Source of the DNA: Ricordea florida
Taxonomy: Eukaryota > Cnidaria > Anthozoa > Corallimorpharia > Ricordeidae
DNA length: 64,000 bases
Assembly (NCBI GenBank): GCA_949710005.1
Contig: OX453279.1
Location: forward strand, 13,628,578-13,692,577
Reading direction: 5' to 3'
The notes below the pieces were generated by a model. The model saw nothing but the letters and a program-made list of their open reading frames with translations. It had not been told where the DNA came from and made no database searches. Below are positions 39,404-53,625 of the stretch, piece after piece. The position numbers and the translations under genes are program-made. Every line of letters begins with the position of its first letter. The stretch's first letter is position 1.

Positions 39404-39750
39404 TGGTCACGATGCACTTGAGCATGGACGCAACAAGAATTCACTTTTAGGATGAGAACGGTTGAAGATTAGAAGTAACAACGTTTTTGGTTTGTAATGG
39501 TCAATATCAAGTATGGCACGGAGTAAGCTTAACGCATTTCAGTCGATCAATTAATTGGTATACTACAATGGATAATGTATTCAGTAATGGAATATAAGTG
39601 CATGTATAAGGTTAAACTGTGTTACAAAAAATAAACTCGTGCTACTCTGTAAGAGTATCCTTCCTACTCTGTTGTAGTTTCATGTCTGTTACAGGGAATA
39701 TAAAGTGTAAAATAATTTACGTTCGGTTGAACGAAGTGAATTAGAACGTA

Positions 39751-40790
39751 AGTGTAAGTTCATGCACAGTTGGTGGAACCGTGAGGTTTTCATATCCTGG
39801 AGGCCGCGTAACCACTTGAGAGGGCGCAGAGACGTGCAGTGTCTGTTTGTAAAATAACAGGGTCTGCGTCATCATTGGAGTCTTGTGGGAAAGCCTGTAA
39901 AGGCCACTAATTGGACCCTAGGGGGACTAAGTCAAACTGTCCAGGCCACTGGATAACATTTGAAGATAGGCACCTAGTAGACTTTGCTGCCAAACTGAGA
40001 GGTGGTGAGCTTCCGGAGCCCAAAAGAAAGGTCCTCACTGACGTTGACCATGAGGTATTTCTCACGAGCTTTCAAGCTCTTACTAAGTCCCTGACAGAGA
40101 CAGCAGCAGATTGTATGTTGGTACGGCATGAGCCGTAGAAACTATACAGCCTGGCGGAGAAGGCGAAGACCATGCGAGAAGTTGCACCGGTGTCCAGGGT
40201 CAGTATCACGGGGTTACCATGATAGTGTTAAGAACAAGTGATTGGACTATGCTGACGCGAAGGGCTGTTGGCTCGTTGCTCAGGACTGATGGGACTGTAA
40301 GGTCGCTGCTCTCATCAAAAGGCTCTCACTTAACACCGATATCTTCAGTGTCATCCATCACCATGCGTGACCGAGCCCAAGGTCGGCGGACATGGTGAGG
40401 TAGGTAATGGTAATCCACAGGTTGAGTGGTATGTGGGCGTCCAGCAATTTTGCAGAGGATGCAGGACGAGAGGGGACTGCATCGACGTTGGCTCTGACCA
40501 CTACTGGGATTGCGCCTTGGAGTGGTCCTCCCAATGCTCACAGCTTTGGTATCTTCAATGCAAAGTAACTCATCGAGAGGAGATCCAAGTGCCTGGGAGA
40601 TCTCATTTCATTTGGAGCCATATTTTCTTCCATAAAAGAGGTAATCCTGGGTGTATCAACAGGAGTAGTAGGTATTTGACAATCCTAGGACATTTACCAA
40701 GTCCTCGAAAAATCATCTTCTAAATCTTGTTCCAAAATCAGCAACACTTACCAATAAATCAAAATCCAATCCATGTAGGCCTAACCCTCG
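39751..40790. repeat. Duplicated ~1 kb segment, copy 1
   Basis: This is paralogous to 46094-47120 at high identity, starting gtgtaagttcatgcacag. Both copies contain an open stretch (near 39920-40138 and 46252-46494) encoding CPxHWITFxDxHLVD and DVDHEVFLTSFQALTKS, so a coding origin is possible. Neither copy has a clear start, and I do not recognise the protein. Confidence 0.7.
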
Positions 40791-42714
40791 GATAGGCTTA
40801 TACTCTACATACACAATCAGGTAAGCCCATAAGACAATCAGGTAAATACATAGGCTAATTAGGCAAATACATAGGCCAATGATGCACATTTCAGAGTACT
40901 TGTGAGCGGATAGGCTAATCCTCTGAATATAAAGGCTAATAAGGTAAACACGTCAGCTAATAAAGGGCATCATAGGCCAGTCAGGTAAATCCAGGAAATC
41001 AGATAGACACATAGCCTAATCGGGTAAGCATAGCGGCTAATCAAGTAAATAAGTAGGCTAACTAGATAAACCCATCAAGCAATCTGTCAAATAGATAGTC
41101 TAATCAGATAAATAGATTAATTAATCAGGTAAATATATAGGCTAATCTGATAAATAGTTAAGCTAACCAGGTATATAAAGGGCCCGATAACGTAAATAAA
41201 TGGGATAATTAGGCAAACACATGGGCTAATTAGATAAATAGATAAACTAACTAGATAAATATATAATCCAATGAGGTAAGAGGATACACTAAATAGGTAT
41301 ATAAATAGACTAATCAGATAAGCCCAAAAGCAAAATAAATAAATACATAGGTTAATCCTGTAAATAAATAAAGAAATGAAATAAACATATATGTGAATCA
41401 AGTACATAAATAGGCTAACTAGATAAACCCATCACGCAATCAGGTAAATAGATAGGCTAATTAGGCAAATACATAGGTTAATTAAACAAATAGATAAACT
41501 AATTCGGCAATTATATAGTCTTATCAGGTAAATAGTTAGGCTAATGAGTAATATCAATGGGCCAGTTAGTTAAACCCATCAGATAATCGGGTAAAGAGAT
41601 AGACTAATTTGGCAAAGACACAGGCTAATAAGATAAGCCAATGAGGGAGATATATAGTCTAATCAGGTAAATAGTTAGGCGAATCAGGTATATTAATGGG
41701 CAATTCAGGTGAGCCCATCAGACAATCAGGTAAACGGGTTAAAAAGGTACACTAATTAGGCAAAGACATGGCTACTGAAATATATAGTCTAATCAGGTGA
41801 ATAGTTAGGCTAGAAATAGTTAGGCTAAAAATAGGTAGATACATAGGCTAATCTGGTGAGTAGATAGGCTAAAATATAAGCATATATGCTTATCAAGTAA
41901 TTACATAGGTTAATCAGGTAAAGTTATCAGGCATTTAATTAAATAGACAGGGCAATAAGCAAATGCATCAGTTAATCAGATAAAAAGATAAACCAATAAT
42001 GTAAATATATAGGCTAATCAGATATATAAATAGGCTAATTAAATAAAACCCATCAGGCAATCAGGTAAATAGATGGGCTAGTTATGCAACAACATAGACT
42101 AATCAGATAAATAGATAAACGTATTAGATATATATATATTCTAATTAGGTAAATAGATAAGTTACGCCGGTCTGTAACTTGGCCAATCAGGTAAACCCGA
42201 CAGCCAAATAAGAAAATACATAGGCTAATCAAGTGAAAAGATGAACTTAATAGGTAAATTTATAGGCTAATCAGGTAAATAGATAGGCTAGTTAAGCAAA
42301 GACAAAGGCTAATTAGATATATATGTAAACTAATTAGAAAGGTATATAGTCTAATGAAGTGAATAGTTAGGCTAAACAGGTATATAAATAGGCCATTCAA
42401 GTAAACCCAGTTAGTTGAACCCATCAGACAATCGTGTAAATTGATAGACTAATTAGGAAAAGACACAGGCTAATTAGATAATCCAATTAGGGAGATATAT
42501 AGTCTAACCAGGTAAATAGTTAGGCGAATCTGGTATATCAATGGGCAACTCTGGTGAACCCATCAGAAAATCAGGTAAAGAGGTACACTAATTAGGCAAA
42601 GACATGGCTAATTAAATACATAGATAGCCAATTAGGGAAATATATAGTCGAATCAGGTGAATAGTTAGGCTAAAAAGGTATATAAATAGGGCAATCAGGT
42701 AAAACCATAAGCCA
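40791..42714. repeat. AT-rich minisatellite array, third block
   Basis: Same monomer family as the other blocks. The first 1.3 kb parallels 47121-48060. No gene. Confidence 0.88.
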
Positions 42715-45700
42715 AAGTTTAAAATGTCATATAATGTCACATTTCGTGTGGAAACAAAAGTAACAAGTTGCACACACAACAAATAGCAGTCACTTTATCG
42801 CGCTGCACGAAAATGCGTCTCGTCACGATTTGTCCTGCAACATTTAATTGCTGTGATATTGAGCTTAAAACATAGTTTATAAAAAGTGCCCAAAGCAAAT
42901 AATGTGAATTAGAGTTTTAACAATCCAAAATCAACAATGTGAAACACTTTCTACAAAAGTCACATCATGTCACCTTTTGTGTGGAAACAGAAGTAACAAG
43001 TTGCACACACATCAAATGGCACTCACGTTATTGCTTCGCACGGAAAAACGTCCCCGTCACGATTTAACCGGCAACGTTTTGTTTGTGTGATACTTAACTA
43101 AAAAAATTGTTTCCGAAAGGTGCCCAATGCAAACAATGTCATTTAGAGTTTTAACAATCCGAAACCAACAATGTAAAAGAGTTTCTTCAAAAGTCAGAGA
43201 TTGTCAACCTTGTGGAAACAGAAGTAACAAGATGCACACACGACTAATAGCAGCTACGTTATTGCGCTGCACAGAAACGCGTCACCGTCACAATTTGTCC
43301 TGCAAAATTTTATTGTTGTGATATTAAGGTAAAACCATGGTTTCTGATAAGTCCCCAATGCAAACAATGTCATTCAAGTTGTAACAATTAAAAATCAACA
43401 ATGCAAAAGGCTTATAATGTCATCCTTTGTGTGGAAACAAAACAAGTTGCACACACAACAAATGGCAGTCACGTTATTACCCTGAACGGAAATGCGTCCC
43501 GTCACGACTTGTACTGCAACGATTTGTTTGTGTGATACTAAGCTAAAACAATTGTTTCCGAAAGGTGCCCAATGCAAATAATGTCATTTGGAGTTTTAAC
43601 AATCCGAAACCAACAATGCAAAAGACTTTCCACAAAAGTCATATAATGTCACCCTTTGTGTGGAAACAGAAGTAAGAAATTGCACACACAACAAATAGCA
43701 CTCACGTTATTACGCTTCACGGAAATGCGTCCCCGTCACGACTTGTCCTGCAACATTTTATTTCTATGATATTAAGCTAAAACGATGGTTTCCGAAGAGT
43801 GCCCATTGCCAAAAATTGTCATTTAAAGTTTTTAACAATCCAAAGCCTAAAATGTAAAAGACTTTCTACAAAATTCATATATGTCACCATTTGTGTGGAA
43901 AAAGAAGAAACAAGTTGCACACAGAACAAATAGCAGTTATCTGATAGGGCTGTCGCGAAATCGTCCAATTAACGATTTGTTCTTAAACATTTGATTCCTG
44001 TGTTATTTATTTGAAAACATGGTTTCTGAAAAGTGTTTAATGCAAACAATGTTTCTTAAGGTTTTAGCCATCCACAACCATTAATGTAAAAGACTTTCTA
44101 CAAGAGTCATACATTGTCAGCGTTTGTGTTAAAAATGAATCCCGTCACGATTTGTCCTGCAACATTTAATTGATGTGAAATTGATTAAGCTTAAAAGATT
44201 GTGAAAAGTGTCCAATGCAATTAATGTGATTTGGAGATTGAACCATCCAAAACCAACAATGTTAAAGACTTTCTACAAAAGTCATAGAATGTCAACCGTT
44301 GTGCGGAAAAAGAAGTAGCAAAATGCACACACAATAATAAGCAGTTATATGATAGGGCTGCAGCGAAATCGTCCCCTTAACGATTTGTCCTGCAACATTT
44401 TCATTATTTCTGTAATATTTCTCTGAAAACATGGTTTCTGAAAAGTGTCCAATGTGACTAAGGTTATTTGGAGTTTCAACCATCCAAACCCATGCAAGTA
44501 AGGCTATTTGGAGTTTCAAATATTGTGAAAAACTTCCGACAAAGCTGATTGAATATCACCGTTTGTGTGAAAACAGAAGTAACAAGTTGCACACACCGCC
44601 AATAGCAGCTACGTTATTGCGCTGCACGAAAATGCGTCCCGTCACGATTTGTCCTGCAACATTTAATTGCTGTGATATTGAGCTGAGAACATGGTTCATA
44701 AGAAGTGCCCAATGCAAATAATGTGATTTGGAGCTTAAGCCATCCAAAATTAATAGTGTAAATCACTTTCTACAAAAGTTTTAGATTGTCAGCCTTTGTC
44801 TTGGAAAGAAAAGTAAGTCGCACACTCGACCAAGAGTAGCTACGCTTTTGCGCTGCAAGAAAATGAATCCAGTCATTTGAAATTAATTAAGCTAGAAAAC
44901 TTGTTTGTGTAAAGTGCCCAATGCAAATAATGTGATTTGGAATTTGAACCATCCAAAACCAACAATGTAAAAGACTTTCTACAAAAGTCATAGAATGTCA
45001 ATCTTTGTGCGGAAACAGAAGTAACCAGTTGCACGCACAACAAATAGCAGTTATATGATAGGGCTGTCGCGAAACCGTTCCCTTTACGACATGTCCTGCA
45101 ACATTTTATTCCTGTGATATTTATCTGAAAACATGGTTTCTGAAAAGTGCAGAATTTAGATAATGTCATTTGGAGTTTCAACTATCCCAAACTAACAATA
45201 TTAAAGACTTTCTACAAAAATCATAGCATGTCACACTTTGTGTGAAAACAGAAGTAGCACGCACAGCAAGTAGCAGCTACGTTATTGCGCTGCGCTGATT
45301 TTGTCCACTTTTGCGATTTGTCCTGAAACATATTTCTGTAACATTACACTAAAAGCAAAGTTTCTGTGGTGCTTAATGCAAAGGCTGTCATTTGTAGAAA
45401 ACCAACAATGTGTGGAAAACCAACAATGTGGTAAATTTGCTAGAAAAGTCATAGAATGTCACCATTTGTGTGAAAACAGAAGTAGGATGTTTCGAAGACC
45501 ATCGAACAGCAACTATGTTATTGCTTGATATAAAAATGCTACTACTTACAATTTGTCCTGCAACATTTCATTTATATAATATTTCATTGAAAACAAGGTT
45601 TCTGAAAAGTAATGTCCTTCGCAATCAAAACCATCTGAAACCAGCAATGTGATAATCTTTCTAGAAAAGTCATAGATTGTTACCCTCTGTGTGGAAACAG

Positions 45701-45726
45701 AAGTAGGAAGTTGAACATACAATGTA
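42715..45726 (+). repeat. ~233-bp satellite, second array
   Basis: This is direct-orientation satellite, starting inside a unit (aaaatgtcatataatgtcac). It ends with the same variants as 33901-36960, with matching order from about 44340 against 35580. It has no inverted arm. Confidence 0.87.
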
Positions 45727-46093
45727 AATAACGTAGTGATGTGGTTGCCTCATAGCTCTCTCTCTCTATGTCCTAGCCTCTTTGTTTAGAAGTAAACTGC
45801 AGGGTGCGTGCGAAAATAAATGACTAAATATAGAAACGTACTGAGCTTAAACTAGAACAACAACAGTAGAAAGCAACTGGGATACACACAACTGGTGAAA
45901 CACTAAAACAAACGGACACCTATAAAGTAAATGGATAAGGATTAATGCGTTCTAAGTCCCGGTTGGCGGAGAAGAACGACAGCAGTAGATAAACGTGGTG
46001 CATCGCAAAGAACCAAGTGGTCAGGAGAAGAGACTGGAGAGCAGGGTGGTGGGAATGTGGCTAGAAGTAATGGGTGGAAGCCCCTGGGAAAGT
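45727..46093. repeat. Duplicated single-copy-like segment, copy 2
   Basis: Counterpart of 36961-37317, with small indels (for example an extra acaaca near 45860). It joins directly to 46094 without the DIRS-like segment. Confidence 0.75.
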
Positions 46094-47120
46094 GTAAGTT
46101 CATGCACAGGTGGTGGAACCGTCAGGTTTTCATACGCTGGAGGCCGCGTAACCTCTTGAGAAGGCGCAGAGAGGTGCAGTGTCTGTTTGTAAGATAACAG
46201 GGTCTGCGTCATCATCGGAGTCTTGTGGGAACAGCCTGTAAAGGCCACTAATTGGATTCTAGGGGGACTAAGCCAAACTGTCCAGACCACTGGATAACAT
46301 TTGGAGATAAGCACCTAGTAGACTTAGCTGCCAAACTGAAAGGTGGTGAGCTTCCGGAGCCCAGAAGAAACGTCCTCAATGACGTTGACCATGAGGTATT
46401 TCTCACGAGCTTTCAAGCTCTTACTAAGTCGCCGACAGAAACAGCAGCAGATTGTATGTTGGTACGGCATGAGGAGGAGGCGAAGACCATGTGAGAAGTT
46501 GCACCAGTGTCCAGGGTCAGTATCACGGGGTGATCATGATAGAAGGTGTTAAGGACAGGTGATTGGACTATGCTGACGCGAAGGGCTGTTTGCTTGTTAC
46601 TCAGGATTGATGGGACTGTAAGGTCGCTGCTCTCATCAAAAGGCTCTCACTTAACACCGATGGCTTCAGTGTCATCCATCACCATGCGTGACCGAGCCCA
46701 AGGTCGGCGGACATGGTGAGGTAGGTAATGGTAATCCATCAGGTTAAGTGGTATGTGTGCGTCCAGCAAATGTGCAGAGGATCCAGGACGAGAGGGGACT
46801 GCATCGACGTTGGTTCTAACCACTATTAGGATTGCGCCTTGGAGTTGTGCTTCCAATGCTCATAGCTTTGGTATCTTCAATGCAAAGTAACTCGATCATC
46901 GAGAGGAGATCCAAGTGCCTGGGAGATCTCATTTCATTTGGAGCCATATTTTTTTCACTAAAAGAGGTAATCCTGGGTGTATCAACAGGAGTAGTAGGTA
47001 TTTGACGATCCTAGGACATTTACCAAGTCCTCGAAAATTCATCTTTAAATCTTGTTAAAAAATCAGCAACACTTACCAATAAATCAAAATCCAATCCATG
47101 TAAGCCTAACCCTCGGATAG
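46094..47120. repeat. Duplicated ~1 kb segment, copy 2
   Basis: Counterpart of 39751-40790. The open stretch at 46252-46494 stays in frame longer than in copy 1, where small differences introduce a stop earlier. No recognised protein. Confidence 0.7.
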
Positions 47121-50100
47121 GCTTATACTCTGCATACACAATCAGGTAAGCCAATCAGACAATCAGGTAAATACATAGGCTAATTAGGCAAATACATAGG
47201 CCAATGATGCACATTTCAGGATATTTGTGAGAGGATAGGCTAATACTCTGAATACATACGCTAATAAGGTAAACACGTCAGATAATAAAGGGCATCATAG
47301 GCCAGTCAGGTAGATCCAGGAAATCAGGTAGATACATAGGCTAATCGGGAAAGCATAGCGGCTAATCAAGTAAATAAGCAGGCTAACTAGATAAACCCAT
47401 CAAGCAATCTGTCAAATAGATAGTCTAATCAGATAAATAGATTAATTAATCAAGTAAATATATAGGCTAATCAGATAAATACTTACGCTAACCAGGTATA
47501 CAAAGGGCCCGATAACGTAACAAAATGGGATATTTAGGCAAACACATGGGCTAATTAGATAATTAGATAAACTAACTAGATAAATATATAATCCAATGAG
47601 GTAAGAGGATACGCTAAATAGGTATATAAATAGGCCAATCAGATAAGCCCAAAAGCAAAATAAATAAATACATAGGTTAATCCGGTAAAGAAATAAAATA
47701 AACATATATGTTAATCAAGTACATAAATACGTTGACTAGATAAACCCATTGCGCAATCAGGTAAATAGATAGGCTAATTAGGCAAATTCATAAGCTTATT
47801 AAATAAATAGATAAACGAATTAGGGAGAATATATAGTCTTACCAGGTAAATCATTAGGCTAATGAGTAATATCAATGGGCCAGCTAGGTAAACCCATCAG
47901 ATAATCGGTTAAATAGAGAGACTAATTAGGCAGAGACAGGCTAATTAGAAAAGCCAATTAGGGAGATATATAGTCTACTCAGGTAAATAGTTAGGCGAAT
48001 CAGGTATATTAATGGGCAATTCAGGTGAGCCCATCAGACAATCAGGTAAACAGGTTAAAAAGGTACACTATAGGTAAAGATCTTATGTATTCAGATAAAT
48101 GGATAGGCCAATAAATAAAATACATAGGCTAATTAGATAGATAGATAAAGTAATTAGATCAATATATAATCTAATCAAATAAATAGATTGATTCAGCAGG
48201 TATATATAAATAGGCCAATCAGATAAACCCAACAGTCAAATAAATAGGTACATAGGCTAATCAGGTAAATACATATATAGTTTAATCAAATAAGCGTAGA
48301 TGCTAATATAGTACATACATAGGCTAACTAGATAAACCCATGTGGCAATCAGAAGAATAGATAGGCTTATTACGCAAATACATAGGCTAATTAGATAGAT
48401 AAAGTAATTAGGTCAATATTTAATCTTATCAGATAAAGAGATTGGTTAAGCAGGTATATATAAATAGGCTTATCAGGTAAATCCAAAAGTCAAATTGGTA
48501 GATACATGCTCTAATCAGTTAAATACATAGACTAAGTAAATAAGCATATATGCTAATCACGTACATACATAGGTGATCTGCTAATCAATGCCATCATAGG
48601 CCACTCAGGTAAGTCAATTAGCCAAAGTAGGTAAGCTCATCAGGCAAACAGCTAATTAAATAGGCTAATTAGCCAAAATACATAGGCTCATCAGGTAAAG
48701 AGATGAACTAATTAGGAAAATATATAATATAATCAGATAAATAGGCTAATTAGGTATATAAATGGGCCAATAAGGTAAACCCATCAGGCAATCAGGTAAA
48801 TAGATAGGCTAATTAAGCAGACATAGGCTAATTAGATAAAAAGATAAACTAGTTAGATAAATATATAATGTCATCAGGTAAATAGATAGGCTAAACAGGT
48901 ATATAAATAGGTCAATCAGATAAAGCCAACAGCCAAATAAATAGGTTTATAGACTAACCAGGTAAATACATAGTTTAATCAAATAAGCATAAATGCTTAT
49001 ATAGTACATACATAGGCTTACTAGATAAACTCATCGAGCAGTCAGAAGAATAGATAGGCTAATTACGCAAATACATTGGCTAATTAGTTGAATAGATAAA
49101 CTAACTAGGAAAATATATAGTTTAATCAGGTAAATAGTTGGGACTCATAGGTATATAATTGGGCCATTCAGTTAAATACATCAGGATATTAGGTAAATAG
49201 ATAGGGTAATTAGACAAAAACAGGCTAATTAATTAACTAGATAGAAAATTACATAAATATATAATCTAATCACTTGAAAAGATAGGCTTAACAGATATAT
49301 AAATAGCCCAATCAGATAAACCCAACAGCCAAATAGGTAGATGCATAAGCTAAACAGGTAAATAGATACACAAATGAAATAAGAATATATCCTACTCATG
49401 TACATACATAGGTTACTCAGGAAATATGGTAAATAGATAGACCAAGTTAGTCATATACATGGGCTAACCAGATAAATGGACAAACTAATTAAGTAAATAT
49501 AAGGGCTAATAACGAAAATAGATAGGCTAATTAGGCAAATACATAGGCTAATTAGATAAATAGATAAACTAATTAGATAAATATATAGTGTAATCAGGTG
49601 AATAGTTAGGTTAATCAGGAATTTAATGGGCCAATAAGTTAAACCAATCAGGCAATCACGTAAATAGATAAGCTAATTAGGCGAAGACATAGGCTAATCA
49701 GATAAATAGATAAAGTAATTAGGTAAATACATAGGCTAATCAGATATATAAATAGGCTACCTAGATAAAACCCATCAGGCAATTAGGTAAATAGATGGGC
49801 TAGTTAAGCAAGGACAGAGGATAATCAGATGAATAGAGAAACTAATTAGGGAAATATATAGTCTAATCAGGTAAATAGATAGGTTAAACCTGTCTGTAAC
49901 TAGGCCAATTAGGTAAACCAGACAGCCAAATAAGAAAATACATAGCCTAATCAAGTGAATACATAGAGTGATCAAATAAGGATATATGGAAATTAAATAG
50001 ATACATATGTTGATTAGGTAAAGTTATCAGTCAATCAGATAAATAGATACGCAATTTCGGCAAATACATAGGCTAATCAAATAAATAGATGAACTAATTA

Positions 50101-53100
50101 GGTAAATATATAGGCTGATCAGGTAAATAGATAGCCTAGTTAGGCAAAGACATAGGCTAATTACATATATAGGTAAACTAATTAGGAACGTTTATAGTCT
50201 AATCAGGTGAATAGTTCAGCTAAAAAGGTATATAAATAGGGATATCAGGTAAACCAAATAGGTAGATACATAGGTCAATCAGGTAAATACATACAGTAAT
50301 TAACTAAGCATATATGCTAATTAAATACAAACACACCTTAATCAGGTAAGGTTATTATGCAATCAGGTAAGTAGATACAACAATTAGGCAAATACATAGC
50401 GTAGTCAGATAAATAGATAAACTAATTAGGTAAATACATAGGCTTATCAAGTAAATAGACAAGCCAATAAGCAAATGTATACGCTACTCAGATAAAAAGA
50501 TAAACTAATTATTTATATATATAGGCTTCTCAGGTAGATAAATAGGCTAATCAGATATGTAAATAGGCTACTTAGGCACAGCTAACAGGCAATCATGTAA
50601 ATAGATAGGCTACTTAGGCAAAAAGGTAAGGTAATAAGAGAAATAGATAAACTAATTTGGTAAATATATACAGTAATCAAATAAGCATATATGCTAATCT
50701 AGTAAATACATAGGTTAATTAGGTAAAGTTATTATGCAATCAGCTAAAAAAATAGGCTAATTAACAAAAGACATAGCCTAATTAGATAGATAGATAAAGT
50801 AACTAGATCAATATATAATCTAATCAGTTAAGGGAATCAGGGAATGAGGTAATCATATCTGCTAATGATGTAAATACAAATTCAAACTAGGTAAGCTCAT
50901 CTGGCAACCAGCTAAATAAATAGGCTAATTAGGTAAATACATAGGCTAATCAGATATATAGATAAACTAGTTAGGAAAATATATAATATAATCATGTAAG
51001 TAGGCTAAATAGGTATATAAATGGGCCAATAAGGTAAACCCATCAGGCAATCAGGTAAATAGATACGCTAATTAGGCAAAGACATAGGCTAATTAGATAA
51101 ATAGATAAACTAATTAGATAAATATTTTATGTAATCAGGTAAATAGGTAGGCTAATCAGGTATATAAATAGGCCAATCAGATAAACCGAGCAGTGAAATA
51201 AATAGGTACATAGGCTAATCAGGTAAATACAACGTTTAATCAAATCAGCATATATGCTAATATAGTACATACATAGGCTAACTAGATAAACTTATCGCGC
51301 AATCATAAGAATAGATAGGCTAATTACATAAATACATACGTTACTTAGATAGATAGATAAAGTAATTAGATCAATATAAAATCTAATCAGATAAATAGAT
51401 TGGTTGAGCAGGTATATATAAATAATAGGCCTATGAGGTAAATCTAACAGTCAAATTGGTAGATACATGCTCTAATCAGTTAAATATATAGACTAATTAG
51501 ATAAGCATGTATGTTAATCAGGTACATAAATAGGTTAATTAGGCGATCTGCTAATCAATGCTATCATAGGCCACTCACGTAAGTCCATCAGGCAATCAGG
51601 TAGATAGGTAAGAATATCTGCTAATCATGTCAATACAAAGGCAAACTAGGCAAGCTCATCAGGCAACCAGCTAAATAACTAGGCTAATTAGGGAAATACA
51701 TAGGCTAATCAGATATATAGAGAAACTAGTTAGGAAAATATATAATATAATCAGGTAAGTAGGCTAAGTAGGTAGATAAATTGGCCAATAAGGTAAACCC
51801 ATCAGGCAATCCGGTAAATAGATAGGCTAATTAGGCAAAGACATAGGCTAATTAGATAAAAAGATAACCTAATTAGATAAATATATAATGTAATCAGGTA
51901 AATAGATAGGCTAAACAGGTATATAAATGGGCCAATCAGATAAACCCAACAGCCAAATAAATAGGTACATAGGCTAATCAGTAAATACAACGTTTAATCA
52001 AATAAGCATATATGCTAATATAGTACATACATAGGCTAACTAGATAAACTCATCGGGCAATCAGAAGAATAGATAGACCAATGCCGCAAATACATAGGCT
52101 AATTAGATGAATAGATAAACTAATTAGGGAAATATATAGTTTAATCAGGTAAATATTTAGGACATTCAGGTATATAATGGGGCCATTCAGGTTAACACAT
52201 CAGGATATCAAGTAAATAGATAGGGTAATTAGACAAGTACATAGGCTAATTAATTAACTAGATAGCTAATTAGATAAATATATAATCTGATCACTTAAAG
52301 AGATAGGCTTAACAGCTATATAAATGGGCCAATCCGATAAACCCAACAGACAAATAGATAGGTACATAGGCTAATCAGGTAAATACATAGACTAATTAAA
52401 TCAGCATATAAACTTATCAAGTACATACATGGGTTAATCAAGTGAGCCCACCAGGTAGTCAGGTAATTAAATAGCCTAATTACCAAATCCATTGACTATT
52501 TAAATAATTAGATAAACTAATTACGTTAATTTATAGGCTAATCAGGCAAATACATGTCTTATTCTAGGTAAACACATACGCCAATCAAGTAGATACATAG
52601 GTTAATCATTTAAACCTATCAGCCAATCAGGTAGATGGATAGACTAATGATTCAAATACAATTACTGAATAGATAAGTAGAAAAACTAACAGGTAAATTT
52701 TTGTGCTAATTAGGTAAATAGATAGGCTAATCAGATATATAAATAGGCCAATCCGGCAGATCCATCAGCCAATTGGGTAAATACATCGGCTAATCAGGTA
52801 AATACATAGACTAATCAAATAAGCAAATATTCTAATTAAGTACAATTATAGGTTAATCAGATACAGTTATCAGGCATTCTGGTAAATAGATAGACCAATT
52901 AGGCAAATATTAGATAGATAGATAAAGTAATTAAGAAAATATACAGGCTAATCAGGTATACAAATAGGCCAATCAGGTTAAACCAACAGCCAAATAGGTA
53001 GATAAATAAAGTAAACAGGTAAACACATACACTACTCAAGTACATACATAGGTTAATCAGGTAAAGTTATCAGGCAATCAGGTAAATAGATAGGCCAATT

Positions 53101-53591
53101 AAGCAAATATATAGGCTATTCAGATAAATGGATAAAGTAAATAGGAAAATATTTAGGCTAATCAGATGAAGAGATAGGCTAATCGGATATATAAAAAGGC
53201 TAATTAGGTAAACCCATCAGGCAATCAGGTAAATAGATATGCCTTGTTAGGCAAATACATAGGCTAACCAGAAAAATAGATAATATAGTTAGGAAAATAT
53301 GTAGTCTAATCAGGTAAATAGTTAGGCTAAGGTGGTATATAAATAGGCCAGTCAGGTAAAGCCAACAGCCAAAACGGTTATTTTATAGGCTAGTGAGGTA
53401 AATACATAGACTGTTCAAAGAAGGATATATGCAAATCGAGTAGATAGGTAAGGTTATCAGGCAATCAGGTAAATACATACGCCCATTCAGCCAATACATA
53501 GGCTAATCGGATAAATAAATAAACAAATTAGATAAATATGGTAAACAGGTAAACAGATAGGCTAGTTTGGCATAGACATAGGCTATTTAGA
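47121..53591. repeat. AT-rich minisatellite array, fourth block
   Basis: Same monomer family. From about 48080 it runs parallel to 110-1043 plus 24806-29890, but without the Gypsy insertion: the corresponding uninterrupted site is at about 49018-49022. No gene in 6.5 kb. Confidence 0.9.
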
Positions 53592-53625
53592 CTAGAAATA
53601 CGACTCCCGCAAAACCTCGCGAAGC

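Larger units (their letters stand above)
37318..39750 (+). mobile_element. DIRS-like retroelement remnant, present in only one duplicon
   Basis: The segment holds a zinc knuckle, a YLDD-type RT and an RNase H of the tyrosine-recombinase retroelement (DIRS) kind. It is missing from the paralogous copy, where 46093 joins directly to the sequence found here at 39751. I see no recombinase and no clear terminal repeats, so it is partial. Either it inserted in this copy or it was deleted from the other. Confidence 0.65.
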
